64,000 nucleotides of DNA from Gonocerus acuteangulatus (GCA_946811695.1 OX328123.1:41635335-41699334), one strand, 5' to 3'; numbered from the stretch's first letter, positions 45,460 to 57,353 are shown. A program made the numbers and translations. The notes: generated from the letters alone by a model not told the origin.

Positions 45460-47814
45460 CTAGGCGCACGGTAGTGCGCCAGGCCAAGTTCCGGCCTAAG
45501 CATACTGTGTGTATATTACAGGCGGTCTTAGAGCCGATTTTTACTCTCTCATAACTTTCAACCAGGTAAAGATAAAGTTATAAAATTTTACACAGGTATT
45601 ATACTACTAGAAGTGAGTAAAACTGGAAATTTTCATAATTCTACATCGAATAGTTTATGAGATATAAGCGATCGAAAATCGGGATTTATAGGACTCACTC
45701 AATCACTCACTCATCAAAATTATTAGGCACTTCCCATGATGCTAGAGACTTGAAATTTTGCATGAAGATAGATATGAAGACGTTATTAAAGGAAAAAATC
45801 GAAAAATTGCGAAAAGTTGTGTTTGACTCCGCTTCCGGGGTGGGGGCGTGCCAGTTTTGTACTTCCTTCGGAAACCCATCATTCCGTCCGAAACCCATGA
45901 TGTGGGGTATCAAATGAATTGTCTCGGTATGAAGAACCATTATTTGACGTTTTATGAAACAATTAGACGCATATAGGCTCGGTAAAATCTTATACCAGCT
46001 GTCTGTCTGTATGTTTGTTCCTCTTACAAATCCGTACCGTTTGACCGATTTTGACCAAACTTGGGACACAGATGGGTCTTGATACGGGGACTACTAGGTT
46101 AAATTGTCTATCAGCAGTCTGTCTGTCTGTTTGTTCCTTATACAAATACACACCGTTTGACCGATTTTGACAAAATTTGACACACATGTCGGTCTTTATC
46201 CGGGTAGTGTCATAGGCTAGTCAAAATCGTCTATCAGCTGTCTATCTGCATGTTTGTTCCTTGCACAAATTCACACCATTTGACCTATTTTGACCAAACT
46301 TGGCACACATGTAGGCCTTGGTCCGGGGAATGCACTAGGCTAGGTAAAAAAGGTCTTTCAGCTGTCTGTCTGTTTGTTTGTTCCTTATACAAATTCACAC
46401 CGTTTGGCCTATTTTGACCAAACTTGGCACGCAGGTAGGTCTTGATACGGGAGTGTCATATTACCTATGACGTTTTCTACTTTTTGTTCCATCGAAATGC
46501 CATCATTCCTTCAGAAACCCATCATGTGGGGTATCAAATGAATCGTCTTGGTAAGGAAACCCTATATTTGATGTTTTAAAAAACATTTCGACGCATCTTA
46601 ACAAAAACAGTTGTGACTTCTTTCTTAAATGTAGTAAGTAAAGTCGTAGGGTTTCACTGCATAATGTACTTCAAAGCAGATACTAAGTTTTTCAAAGTCG
46701 AGCTATCTAAATTACAAAGTTTAGGATCACAAACCCAGAATGTATCGTCTTTGTTCTTATCTTTTTCTTGAAGGCCTTCTGCACTTTCCCGATTGTGATC
46801 TTTATCCTCGGGATAAGGTTCCTGTGTTTTCAGTGTAATAGTTTAGTTAAGAGAGCAATCAATTTGTCCTCTAGAGTAATGTCATCTGAAAGAGCTTCTA
46901 ACTTTTCTAGTCTAGTGATTAGATGTATGTAGGTTGATTATTGGTATCAAATATCAAGCAGTAAGGAGAACCTTATGCAGAATCCAAAGACCCTGGTTTT
47001 ATATGAAGTACAAAAGCCAGTAGGTATGCGGCAAATAAATTCTATTTAATACTTAGAAAAAAGTAATGAGATCCCCAAAAAAACATAAATGTGAAACAGA
47101 GGCCAAGTTCCTGCCCTCACCAAGAAACACTCCCTTCCTCAAAAATATCCCCTCCTAGAACCCCCCAAAAACGCCTTAGCATTCTACACTCCAAAAAATT
47201 AGTATGAGTTGGTGTATTAATTTAACCAAAAATATTTGCCAATACAAGAGATGATACAAGAAAGAAGTGTCCAAGTTCATTACTTGGAAGACCTCATAGT
47301 TACTTACTAAGAACAGTAAAGACACTTCAACTGACCTTTAAAAACAACAATAAAAATACTTATATCCAGTTACTAAAATATCACTTTCCTCAACCAGGTA
47401 TATTCTTAAACTTGGCAATGTTTTTTTGTGCCGAAATTATCTTTAGAGAAAAACTAAACATTGCCAAGTTTAAGAATATACCTGGTTGAGGAAAGTTATA
47501 TTTTAGTAACTGGATATATATTTTTAAGTATTTTTATTGTTGTTTTTAAAGGTCAGTTGAAGTGTCTTTACTGTTCTTAGTAAGTAAGTATGAGGTCTTC
47601 CAAGTAATGAACTTGGACATTTCTTTCTTGTATCATCTCTTGTATTGGCAAATATTTTTGGTTGAATTAATACACCATCTCATTCTACTTTTTTGGAGTG
47701 TAGAATGGTAAGGCGTTTTTGGGGGGTTCTAGGAGGGGATATTTTTGAGGAAGGGGGTGTTTCTTGGTGGGGGCAGGAACTTGGCCTCTGTTTCACATTT
47801 ATGTTTTTTTGGGG
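45460..47814 (-). mobile_element. D1 element, copy 2
   Basis: Same ends and order as copy 1, with flanking AT on both sides. It retains the (ACTC)n-like block at about 45696-45717 and the CACTTCCCATGATGCTAGAG segment missing in copy 1. The inverted repeat spans about 47072-47815 with its loop (47421-47457) in orientation A (GTGCCGAAATTATCTTTAGA on the plus strand). The captured ORF has a one-base deletion near 46830 (TTTTCAGTG for TTTTACAGTG). Confidence 0.75.
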
Positions 47815-48610
47815 ATATAAAAATTACAAGCCAAATTATTAATATATTTTCAAATATATTACAAACAAAAGCACGTTTGTGAGCTGTTTTTTTTAACGTT
47901 TAATCATTGTAACCTCCCTGGATGTATAGTTAGTAACGTGAGCCCTTTGTTTCACTCCCTTTGAAAGTTGCAGCTCCATGCATAAAGCATGAGGGTAGGA
48001 GTTGCCACAGCTGTGTCCTTGGGCGCCATGATGGCTCTTCTAATGTGCATCACTCTTCTACAGGCTAGTGTCCATATTCAATAGGTAAGTAAGTGCTGGG
48101 TAGTTTTCCTTTCAGCAAAACAGCAAAGTAGAGCCATCTATTAAAATTATCTGTAAGTGTGATTTCTCCGAACCTCAGTGTAGTGTTTAATACAAACCTT
48201 GCCTGTTGGAGTGAAGATATGGGAGACAGCCCGACAAGGATCTCAAATTTATTTAATTTTTTAGAATATACAGAACTCCTAAATAAACTACGATTGTTGT
48301 AACACATATCCCAACAAGGGGTGTAAGTAAACCAAAACCTGGCTATGTGCTACAAACAGAAATCATTTCTTAAGGTAGTTAAATTAACTACCAACTAATA
48401 TAAAAATTAAGTAACTAAAATTAAATATAAATATCTAATTTGTAAATAAAAGTTTATTTTATTTATAAATTTAGTTTAATAATTCCAATATTCAATAATA
48501 AAACATTTTGAAGACGATAATTTATTCCATAAAGGCTTAATAACAGTTATTACAAGCATACAACTATCAAATAAATTAAACTTTATCAAACTTCAGTGGC
48601 GTTAATAACC
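47815..48610. other. Unassigned DNA
   Basis: An 80-residue minus-strand frame (48065-48307, SLFRSSVYSKKLNKFEILVG) shows no known motif. The rest is AT-rich. Confidence 0.4.
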
Positions 48611-49963
48611 AAAAAGTCCGACTCGCAGGAACTGCGTCATCTTAGTGCGGTTCAGTTCTTATCCCTATTGTCATTTGGGAAGATTGAAATAGAAACCGTT
48701 ATTATTTTGGTCCAACCTTGTCCCCCGTAAACAAAGGGCCCGTTACCAAGGTGCATCGTACCCTTATACCTGGAACCCCACCCACCACTGGTTGGGCAAC
48801 CCCACTACTACAAATAGTTATTTCAAATATAAAAACAAATATCAAAATGTTTCTAATTTTCTTGATTTCTTCTTTTTATTTCTCCGATTGACAATGCCTA
48901 ATCAAAAATTTCTTTAGAACCTTTTTTGTAGAGCATTTAGTAAGCTTTCTAATGGTAATCTTCCGTTCACCAAGATTCTGAACCGTTTTCGAGATATTAA
49001 GGAAAGTATACAAAGTTACCAAAACTTTTCGTGTCTGTTAATAAAATATTTTATTCTAATCCTTCCTTAACTCCAAACGTAACCAAAATTTTAACATATT
49101 AGTTTTGATGAAATTCGAACATGCGAAACATGTTTCAACTGAATCCAATGATTTTAAGTACCCAAACCAAAAACGTTATTTTTTACATTTTTTGCATGTT
49201 TGAATTTCATCAAAACTAACATGTTAAACTTTTGGTTACGTTTGGAGTTAAGGAAGGGTTAGAATAAAATATTTTATGAACAGACATGAAAAGTTTTGGG
49301 AACTTTGTATAATTTCATTAATATCTCGAACACGGTTGGGAAATCGTGATAAGTGGATAGAAATTATTTGAAAGCTTTATAAATTCTCTACAAAAAAGAT
49401 TCTGAAACAATTTTTTAATTAGGTGATGTCAATCGGAGAAATAAGTGCTTAAACTTTGAAGTAATTGATTTCGTTTATTCGAACGGTTCTTTTTGTCTGT
49501 TTTTATTCCTTGTTATTTTTTAATTGCTTATAGTTGGATAATGTGTTTGACAATAAAACAGATTAGGTAAAATAAGAAAAAACAATTCATTGTTAGAAAT
49601 ATAGCTTGCCAAGAGAAAGAGATTCGATGACGTCTTTTGAATATTTTCAATTGCCTTCATGCTGTTGGTTTTTTTATTTTATTTTTTAATTGATTTTATT
49701 TGTAGAATTATTACTATAGTAAAAGAACACAGGAATATGTGAAAAATTTTGATATTTTCCAATTCATTGAAACGTATGAAATGAAGTATCGGTAGAAGAG
49801 GATTCTAGGGTCTGGCGGACCCGACCAGGTAAAGCCATAAAACCCTTTGAACAAAGGCCGAGGAAAATATTATCTGTTACTATTCTAAGCTTATCAAATG
49901 ACAATAGGGATATGAACAAGAACCGTGCTAAGATTATGCAGTTCCTGCGAGTCGGACTTTTTT
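48611..49963. mobile_element. TIR element ending AAAAAGTCCGACTCGCAGGA
   Basis: The left end AAAAAGTCCGACTCGCAGGA, ACTGC, ATCTTAG is repeated inverted at 49915-49963. Inner segments are also inverted: TAACATATTAGTTTTGATGA near 49090 against TTTCATCAAAACTAACATGT near 49205. It has no coding capacity. Partial copies lie at 19700-20411, at about 26390-26436 inside the hAT, and at about 24617 and 56000 as a related end. Superfamily unknown. Confidence 0.65.
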
Positions 49964-49979
49964 GTCCATTTAATTATTT

Positions 49980-50560
49980 CCTTCCTGGCAATGGTTCTTG
50001 ATATCTCACTGGGGTCAGGTCCCTGAATGGATTCTTCTAATTTCTTCCTACCCTATTCCTCTGGATTCATCATTGCCTTAGACGCCCTTGGCCCGTGGAG
50101 AAGCCCCAACCTTGCTTAGGCTGGGGGGGGGGGGGGTAGACCCCCAGAAACTGAATCCGAGATGGCCTTTCGAGGTCCAGTGCACTTACGGGCTAGGAGT
50201 GCTGGTTGAACTTGGGGGCCGGTATATTGTAGATCCTTTCTTCGATCGACACAGCTAACTATGTCGACAACGGGCATGGGACCCGCTCTCCTACGAGAGT
50301 TCAGGTAAATCCTCGCGTGTTCTCAATTGGGGGGAAGTCGTAGGAGGTTCTTCCTCCGGGCCGGCGATCATTCTTAGCTTCTGGCGACCCAAAGGTGCAT
50401 GGCACTATGGGCACTCAACAATGGTTTAACGGGTGGTTATGGTGGCAGGGGCCGCTTTGTGGTTTTAGGGGCTATAAGATTCTGGGCTCGATCACAGTGC
50501 CATTTCCAACTTCTGTGGCGTACACTCCTGTCTTAACTGCCCTTATGTTCCGGTATCGAC
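49980..50560 (+). other. GC-rich island, possible LINE 5' UTR or old gene fragment
   Basis: Markedly GC-richer than its surroundings, with a G13 run at about 50125, TAGACCCCCAGAAACTGAAT, CTACGAGAGTTCAGGTAAAT (a GT-AG donor-like word) and GGCGACCCAAAGGTGCATGG. The frames (for example 50395-50598, MGTQQWFNGWLWWQGPLCGF) match no protein I know. Promoter-bearing 5' UTRs of some arthropod LINEs have this base composition, but I cannot prove it. Confidence 0.3.
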
Positions 50561-51080
50561 ATAAGCATGTCTTAAAATGTAATCAAAGTCTAATTTAGTG
50601 AAATATTGTCACGGAAAATCTTCAATTTTGTGTATGTTAGGGCCATGTATTCTAACGGGTTTCCATAAATATTTACGTGAGCCATCTGTATATCATACTT
50701 TTGAATCTATCGGAAATGGTATCTATTCTTCTCCAGCTTGATATGGCTATGCTGAATATTCTGACAACAGCAGGTATTCATGTGGACTCCTCTTGCTAAC
50801 TAAGATATAAGAGGGCTCTGAATTTTTCCGGAATCAAGAAATATCCCATCAATCCTCTATTTACGTTCAGATCACATGATTACTTCACTCAGTATATCCT
50901 CTTTTCTAATGTAACTTGACCATGAGTCTCGAAGCGACGTTGTTTATTTTCTGTCTTCTCTTCTGCTTTGGGCCTTTGAATTAGGGATGCTTACGTTCTG
51001 GTTGTATCTAAAAAACTGTATTTAGCACCAATGAAACTTACTTTTTTAGATTTTGACCATTTTTTCTCACACGCCCAAAC
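50561..51080. other. Unassigned DNA
   Basis: Nothing recognised. Confidence 0.4.
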
Positions 51081-51503
51081 ACTTTATTTCATAATTATTC
51101 ATTAAATGACCCTTAGCTCAAATATATATAACTGGTGAATAAGGCGGAAGGTCAATAAAATATCGCCACACACTTTTACACTTTTTATTTATCTTCCCCC
51201 CTTTTATTTTTATTTTTATTTATTGACCCTTTTTGGTGCCTCTTCAGGGGAATACTCTTAAACATTAAATTCAGCCTCAACCTGAGGAATGGAACCTTCC
51301 ACTAGCAAGGCCTCGTCTAGACTGGTCATAGAGTGAACGAATCCAATATGGTGTCAAATAGTTAGCTGATCGATAATCGATCCGTCATAAATTTAAAATT
51401 GATTTTAATTTCCAGATGAAATATAGTCCTATAATACCAATTTTCCTATTTTTTATCGAATAAATTAATGAAAATATTATTAAGATGGTGTATTTCCGTT
51501 TTT

Positions 51504-53006
51504 TTATTTATCACTTTTTTTCCTGTTTTTAATGATGTGTATGTTTTCTTTAATCTTTCTTTTCATTCTATTTCTTTCTTTCCCTAATATTCTGATGTTT
51601 TCAAAATCAAATTCATGACCATATTTTATAGCATGATAAGCCAACGCCGTTTTGTTTTCTCCATTGTCAATATTTTGAGCATGTTGTTTAACACGTTTTC
51701 CAAGTAGCTGTTCCGATTCCCCTATGTATGCTTTACCGCAGCTATTACAGTCAATCTTGTATATATTGTACTTAGTTTCCTTTAATTTAACTCGGTCCTT
51801 AATGTAACTGAAACTATTTTTAATTTTGTTATCATACTTCCAGGCGATCTTTCCGACCCCTTTACAAATATGTCTGATTTTGTTTGATATTACGGGATTA
51901 AAATTGAGGGACAAATAACAGGCTGGTTCTGAATTCTGGTCTTTAAGGAAGCGATTCACCTTTTTACTAAATTGATCAAAAATGTGTTTATTGTATGGGC
52001 TTTCATATTTCTCTAACCTATCCCTGTTTGCATCAGCTTGAATCGCCCTGCCGAAGAAATCGCTAATTTTTGATTGTTTTGTTTTCTTTAACTTTTTATT
52101 GCCAATGTTTTCATCAGATTCATCAATGGAATTCCGTTTACGTTTTAATTTATTTTCTGACCTTGATTCTAGGCCTTCAGTATTGTTTTTGTTTTCTACT
52201 TTTACGCGTTTTCGAGTAACTGCTTCATTTTCATCCCTTTTCCTCTTTAAAACATTTGTACTATCTTCCGCAAAGAATTCGTCCAAGAATTTAAAAACTT
52301 TTGTGTCAAATTTAAAATTACATATGCCCTGGTCAACCATTTGCAAACTCTTCTTTCCATATGATACTTTTTTCTCGGCTCGTTTAATTTATTTTTCTAT
52401 TAAGAAATCAGGGTAGCAATTTTTCCGGAAAAGCGACCTTAATTTGTTTTTAATTTCTGTAAAATATTTTGGGCTTGTTCTCCGGAGTGCAGTTAATGTT
52501 CTATTATAAATGAGGTTCTTTTTGAATGTTAAGGGGTGACATGAATAAAAATTAATCATTCTACCCGAAAACGTCTTTTTTTGTTCCCATTTAAATTCAA
52601 GAGAATTATCTGTCGTCCTTATTATTTCAACGTCAAGAAATAAAATTTTATTGTCTAATTCTATTTCTTTCGTAAAGCCCAAGTTACTTTTACTATTAAA
52701 AATTGAAAATAACTTTTCGATATCATCCTGATGAATACACAGCAATAAGTCGTCAACATACTTGTACAGAAATTGTATGTGTATATCGTACTCCTTAATA
52801 ATATCTTCCAGCAAAGAATTCATAACAATGCCACCAATCGATGCAGATGTATGATTACCCATTTGAACGCCAAATTTTTGTCTATAAATCCTATTATTAA
52901 ATCTGAAATAGCCATATTTTGTACATAGGTTTATACCCTCAATAAAATCATATTTATCTTTAATTTTTGTATGAGCAACTATTTTATCCCAATTTTTATA
53001 CATCAG
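51504..53006 (-). pseudogene. PLE reverse transcriptase + GIY-YIG endonuclease, truncated, one in-frame stop
   Basis: From 53006 the frame enters the RT: FGVQMGNHTSASIGGIVMNS, then FLYKYVDDLLLC with the catalytic YVDD, and a thumb region with SCHPLTFKKNLIYNRTLTAL. After YPDFLIEK comes one TAA (52389-52391). The same frame continues IKRAEKKVSYGKKSLQMVDQ to the stop at 51504. The second half (numbered from Met at 52346) has two basic NLS-like clusters (KRKRDENEAVTRKRVKV and KLKRKRN), a PIP-box-like QSKISDFF (residues 91-98), and a GIY-YIG domain: NIYKIDCNSCGKAYIGES (194-211), Arg218, YHAIKYGH (237-244) and Glu267 in MKRKIKENIHI. The N-terminal RT motifs and upstream domain are missing. Confidence 0.92.
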
Positions 53007-53346
53007 AATATTAGGGAAAGAAAGAAATAGAATGAAAAGAAAGATTAAAGAAAACATACACATCATTAAAAACAGGAAAAAAGTGATAAATAAAAAAAAC
53101 GGAAATACACCATCTTAATAATATTTTCATTAATTTATTTGATAAAAAATAGGAAAATTGGTATTATAGGACTATATTTCATCTGGAAATTAAAATAAAT
53201 TTTAAATTTATGACGGATCGATTATCGATCAGCTAACTATTTGACACCACATTGGATTCGTTCAGTCAATGACCAGTCTAGACGAGGCCCTGCTAGTGGA
53301 AGGTTCCATTCCTCAGGTTGAGGCTGAATTTAATGTTTAAGAGTGT

Positions 53347-53388
53347 TCCCCTGAAGAGGCACCAAAAAGGGTGCGAAACATGTAGGGA
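53347..53388 (+). ncRNA. Hammerhead-like ribozyme motif in PLE arm
   Basis: TCCC, CTGAAGA, a hairpin GCACC/GGTGC with loop AAAAAG, GAAA, C-AT-G, TA and GGGA. This reads as a type I hammerhead: core CUGANGA (53351-53357), helix II (53358-53374, one bulged G), GAAA (53375-53378), a 2-bp helix III with a 2-nt loop, cleavage triplet GTA, and helix I TCCC/GGGA. Short helix III is a known trait of PLE hammerheads. The bulge in helix II and a 4-bp helix I make activity uncertain. It lies antisense to the RT because this arm is the inverted copy. Confidence 0.55.
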
Positions 53389-53510
53389 CGATAACTAAAA
53401 AGTGTAAAAGTGTGTGGCGATATTTTATTGACCTTCCGCCTTATTCACCAGTTATATACTTTATTTCATGCTTTCCTTTTTCCTTTTCAATGGCATTATT
53501 TTATTATTAT

Positions 53511-53645
53511 CAGAGTTGTTCAGGACACCTTCTCATGACCACATCCATTACTATGAATTTGTATATACCGTTTGTAACAATGATAATTATCATAGTAATG
53601 GATGTGGTCATGAGAAGGTGTCGTGATCAACTCTGATAATAATTA
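53511..53645. mobile_element. Small foldback MITE
   Basis: A palindrome of two ~55-bp arms: ATTATCAGAGTTGTTCAGGA, CACCTTCTCATGACCACATC, CATTACTATGA and the inverse. The central ~25 bp contains TATACCGTTTGTAAC. It is non-coding, and the target duplication is unclear because the ends are AT-rich. Confidence 0.6.
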
Positions 53646-53736
53646 TAATCGGATTTATAACGCTTTGAACGATGAATTAAACATATCTCATTGTAACGAG
53701 AATGTTTTATCCATATACGACATACATTTTCCTTAT

Positions 53737-54915
53737 CTAGGCGCACGGTAGTGCGCCAGGCCAAGTTCCGGCCTAAGCATACTGTGTGTATATTACAGGC
53801 GGTCTTAGAGCCGATTTTTACCCTCTCATAACTTCCAACCAGGTAAAGATAAAGTTATGAAATTTTACACAGGTATTATACTACTAGATGTGAGTAAAAC
53901 TGGAATTTTTCATAATTCTACATCGAATAGTTTCTGAGATGTAAGCGATCGAAAATCGGGATTTATAGGACTCACTCACTCACTCACTGACTCACTCACT
54001 CACTCATCAAAATTATTAGGCACTTCCCATGATGCTAGAGACTTGAAATTTTGCATGAAGATAGATATGAAGACGTTATTAAAGGAAAAAATCGAAAAAT
54101 TGCGAAAAGTTGTGTTTGACTCCGCTTCCGGGGCGGGGGCGTTCCAGTTTTGTACTTTCTTCTGAAACCCATCATTCCGTCCGAAACCCATGATGTGGGG
54201 TATCAAATGAATTGTCTCGGTATGAAGAACCTATATTTGATGTTTTAAGAAACAATTAGGCGCATATAGGCTCGGTAAAAATCTTATATCAGCTGTCTGT
54301 CTGTGTGTTTGTTCCTCTTACAAATCCGTACCGTTTGACTGATTTTGACCAAACTTGGGACACAGATGGGTATTGATACGGGGAGAATCATAGGCTAGGT
54401 TAAATTGTCTATCAGCTGTCTGTCTGTCTGTTTGTTCCTTATACAAATACACACCGTTTGACGGATTTTGACAAAATTTGACACACATGTCGGTCTTTAT
54501 CCGGGTAGTGTCATATGCTAGTCAAAATCGTCTATCAGCTGTCTGTCTGCATGTTTGTTCCTTACACAAATTCACACCATTTGACCGATTTTGACCAAAC
54601 TTCGCACACAGGTAGGCCTTGGTCCGGGGAATGCACTAGGCTAGGTAAAAAAGGTCTTTCAGCTGTCCGTCTGTATGTTTGTTCCTTATACAAATTCACA
54701 CCGTTTGGCCTATTTTGACCAAACTTGGCACGCAGGTAGGTCTTGATACGGGAGTGTCATATTACCTATGACGTTTTGTGCTTTTAGCACTTTCCTCCGA
54801 AGGAAAGTAGCTATTGAGGTTGGACTCATGACGGAATTTTTGAAAAATTTCTTCAAATCTTTATCGATCCTACCTAGTAGACACCGAAAATGACCCCCGT
54901 TAAAATTTATATATA

Positions 54916-54973
<58 letters not shown>

Positions 54974-57353
54974 TGTTAACACGATAGCGGCCAGAGTTTT
55001 TGTTTTTTCGTCACGAAACTTAGTATATAGCATTCGATTAGCAAACGATTGAACGAGTTCGTTAACCACCAAAGTCGGTCCACCGGAAGGGGGGGTTTAC
55101 CCCGAACCCAAAACACTAATTTGACTATGTCAGCCGTAATATTTGTTATATTTAAACGAAACTTGGTATTCGTAGTGGTTATATAGAGAGAAAAGTGAGA
55201 TATAAAAATGAACTAAATCGGTTCATTAGAAGGGGGGGTTTACTCCGGACCCACAATACCAATTCGCCACTACCAGCCGTGATTTTTGGTATATTTCGAT
55301 GAAACTCGGTATTCGTAGTGGTAATCCACAGGTAAATAACTGTTGCAAAAATAAACTAAATCGGTTCATTAGGAGGGGGGGTTTACTCTGGACCCACAAT
55401 ACCAATTCGCCACTACCAGCTGTGATTTTTGGTATATTTCGACGAAACTCGTTATTCGTAGTGGTAATCTACAGGTAAATATGCGTTGTAAAAATAAACT
55501 AAATCGGTTCATTAGAAGGGGGGGGGGTTTACTCTTGACCCAAATTCTTAATATACTCATACCGGTCGTAATTTCTGCTGTATTGTAACGAAACGCGGTA
55601 TACGTCGTGGGTAACTCATGAGAAAGAAGTGTTGTAAAAATGAGCTGAATCGGTCAATCGGAAAGCGGGGGTTTAATTTGTAATAGATTTCAATAGAAAA
55701 GCCCGTCAGACGTAGGTTCACAAAGCCGCCGCAAGGAGCGCTTTCTACCACTAGAGTGACTGTATCCTGTTCCTGCGTTAGATCAAAATACGATAATATG
55801 AGGTTTTTTGTATTTATTACGTAGTTTAGTTGGTACCATGTGTAAACATAACTCTGGAAGCAAATTATTAATTGATCAGTTACTCATTACAAATTTAAAA
55901 GAGAACTATTCATGTTTTTATTTTATTTATGTAGGATATTTTAAGCAAATTGTTCTGGAAAGCAATCTACACTACCCAAATTCTGAGGAAAGTGCTTAGT
56001 TATGCAGCTCCTGCGTGACGGACATTTTGTTCCATCGAAATGCCATCATTTCTTCTGAAACCCATCATGTGGGGTATCAAATGAATCGTCTTGGTAAGGA
56101 AAACCTATATTTGATGTTTTAAAAAACATTTCGACGCATATTAACAAAAACAGTTGTGAATTCTTTCTTAAATGTAGTAAATAAAGTCGAAGGGGTTCAC
56201 TGCATAATATACTTCAAAGCAGATACTAAGTTTTTCAAAGTTGAGCCTTCTAAATTACAAAGTTTAGGATCACAAACCCAAAATGTATCGTCTTTGTTCT
56301 TATATTTTTCTGGAAGGCCTTCTGCACTTTCCCTATTTGATTTTTATCCTCGGGATAAGGTTCCTGTGTTTTACAGTGTAATAGTGTAGTTAAGAGAGCA
56401 ATCAATTTGTCCTCTAGAGTAATGTCATCTGGAAGAGCTTCTAACTTTTCTAGTCTAGTGATTAGATGTATGTAGGTTGATTATTGGTATCAAATATCAA
56501 GCAGTAAGGAGAACCTTATGCAGAATCCAAAGACCCTGGTTTTATATGAAGTACAAAAGCCAGTAGGTATGCGGCAACTAAATTCTATTTAATACTTAGA
56601 AAAAAGTAATGAGATCCCCAAAAAAACATAAATGTGAAATAGAGGCCAAGTTCCTGCCCCCACAAAGAAACACTCCCTTCCTCAAAAATATCCCTTCTTA
56701 AAACTCCCAAAAAACGCCTTACCATTCTACACTCCAAAAAAGTAGTATGAGTTGGTGTATTAATTCAACCAAAAATATTGGCCAATACAAGAGATGATAC
56801 AAGAAAGTAATGTCCAAGTTCATTACTTGGAAGACCTCATAGTTACTTACTAAGAACAGTAAAGACACTTCAACTGACCTTTAAAAACAACAATAAAAAT
56901 ACTTATATCCAGTTACTAAAATATCACTTTCCTCAACCAGGTATATTCTTAAACTTGGCAATGTTTAGTTTTTCTCTAAAGATAATTTCGGCACACAAAA
57001 AAAAAACATTGCCAAGTTTAAGAATATACCTGGTTGAGGAAAGTGATATTTTAGTAACTGGATATAAGTATTTTTATTGTTGTTTTTAAAGGTCAGTTGA
57101 AGTGTCTTTACTGTTCTTAGTAAGTAACTATGAGGTCTTCCAAGTAATGAACTTGGACATTACTTTCTTGTATCATCTCTTGTATTGGCCAATATTTTTG
57201 GTTGAATTAATACACCAACTCATACTACTTTTTTGGAGTGTAGAATGGTAAGGCGTTTTTTGGGAGTTTTAAGAGGGGATATTTTTGAGGAAGGGAGTGT
57301 TTCTTTGTGGGGGCAGGAACTTGGCCTCTATTTCACATTTATGTTTTTTTGGG
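53737..57353 (-). mobile_element. D1 element, copy 3 (split by an E2 insertion)
   Basis: Same ends as the other D1 copies, with flanking AT on the left and a variant right end (GGGTAT instead of GGGGAT). The inner region is interrupted at 54784-56025 by E2 copy c. D1 text resumes with TTTGTTCCATCGAAATGCCA. The inverted repeat spans about 56614-57353. Its loop (about 56966-57003) is in orientation B: plus strand TAGTTTTTCTCTAAAGATAA, then TTTCGGCAC. (ACTC)n block at about 53974-54005. Confidence 0.75.
54784..56025 (-). mobile_element. E2 Helentron/HINE-like element, copy c
   Basis: It is most complete in this copy because the D1 flanks give the empty site. On the minus strand the 5' end is TGTCCGTCACGCAGGAGCTG, followed ~30 nt in by AGCACTTTCCTCAGAAT. 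Then come five ~145-bp units with C runs (plus-strand G runs at about 55090, 55235, 55375, 55520, 55665), (TA)n at 54908-54970, and a 3' hairpin ACTTTCCT-TCGG-AGGAAAGT, GCTAA. Joining the flanks gives the uninterrupted D1 text with one A-run, so insertion was between A and A (T and T) without clear duplication. Confidence 0.65.

Larger units (their letters stand above)
51093..53457 (-). mobile_element. Penelope-like element, 5'-truncated, with inverted terminal arm and 12-bp target duplication
   Basis: The direct repeat ACTTTATTTCAT flanks the element (51081-51092 and 53458-53469). The coding strand is minus: RT remnant, one stop, GIY-YIG endonuclease. The 3' part (51125-51597) is repeated in inverted orientation at the 5' end (53003-53457), so the element begins with an antisense copy of its own tail, and the join falls inside the RT palm. 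Variable head/tail inversions are typical of PLE insertions. The right arm keeps a hammerhead-like motif; the left arm has lost half of it. Confidence 0.92.

Noticed and set aside
52099..52416. Plus-strand frame of 105 residues
   Set aside because: It is the antisense shadow of the PLE RT/endonuclease frame.
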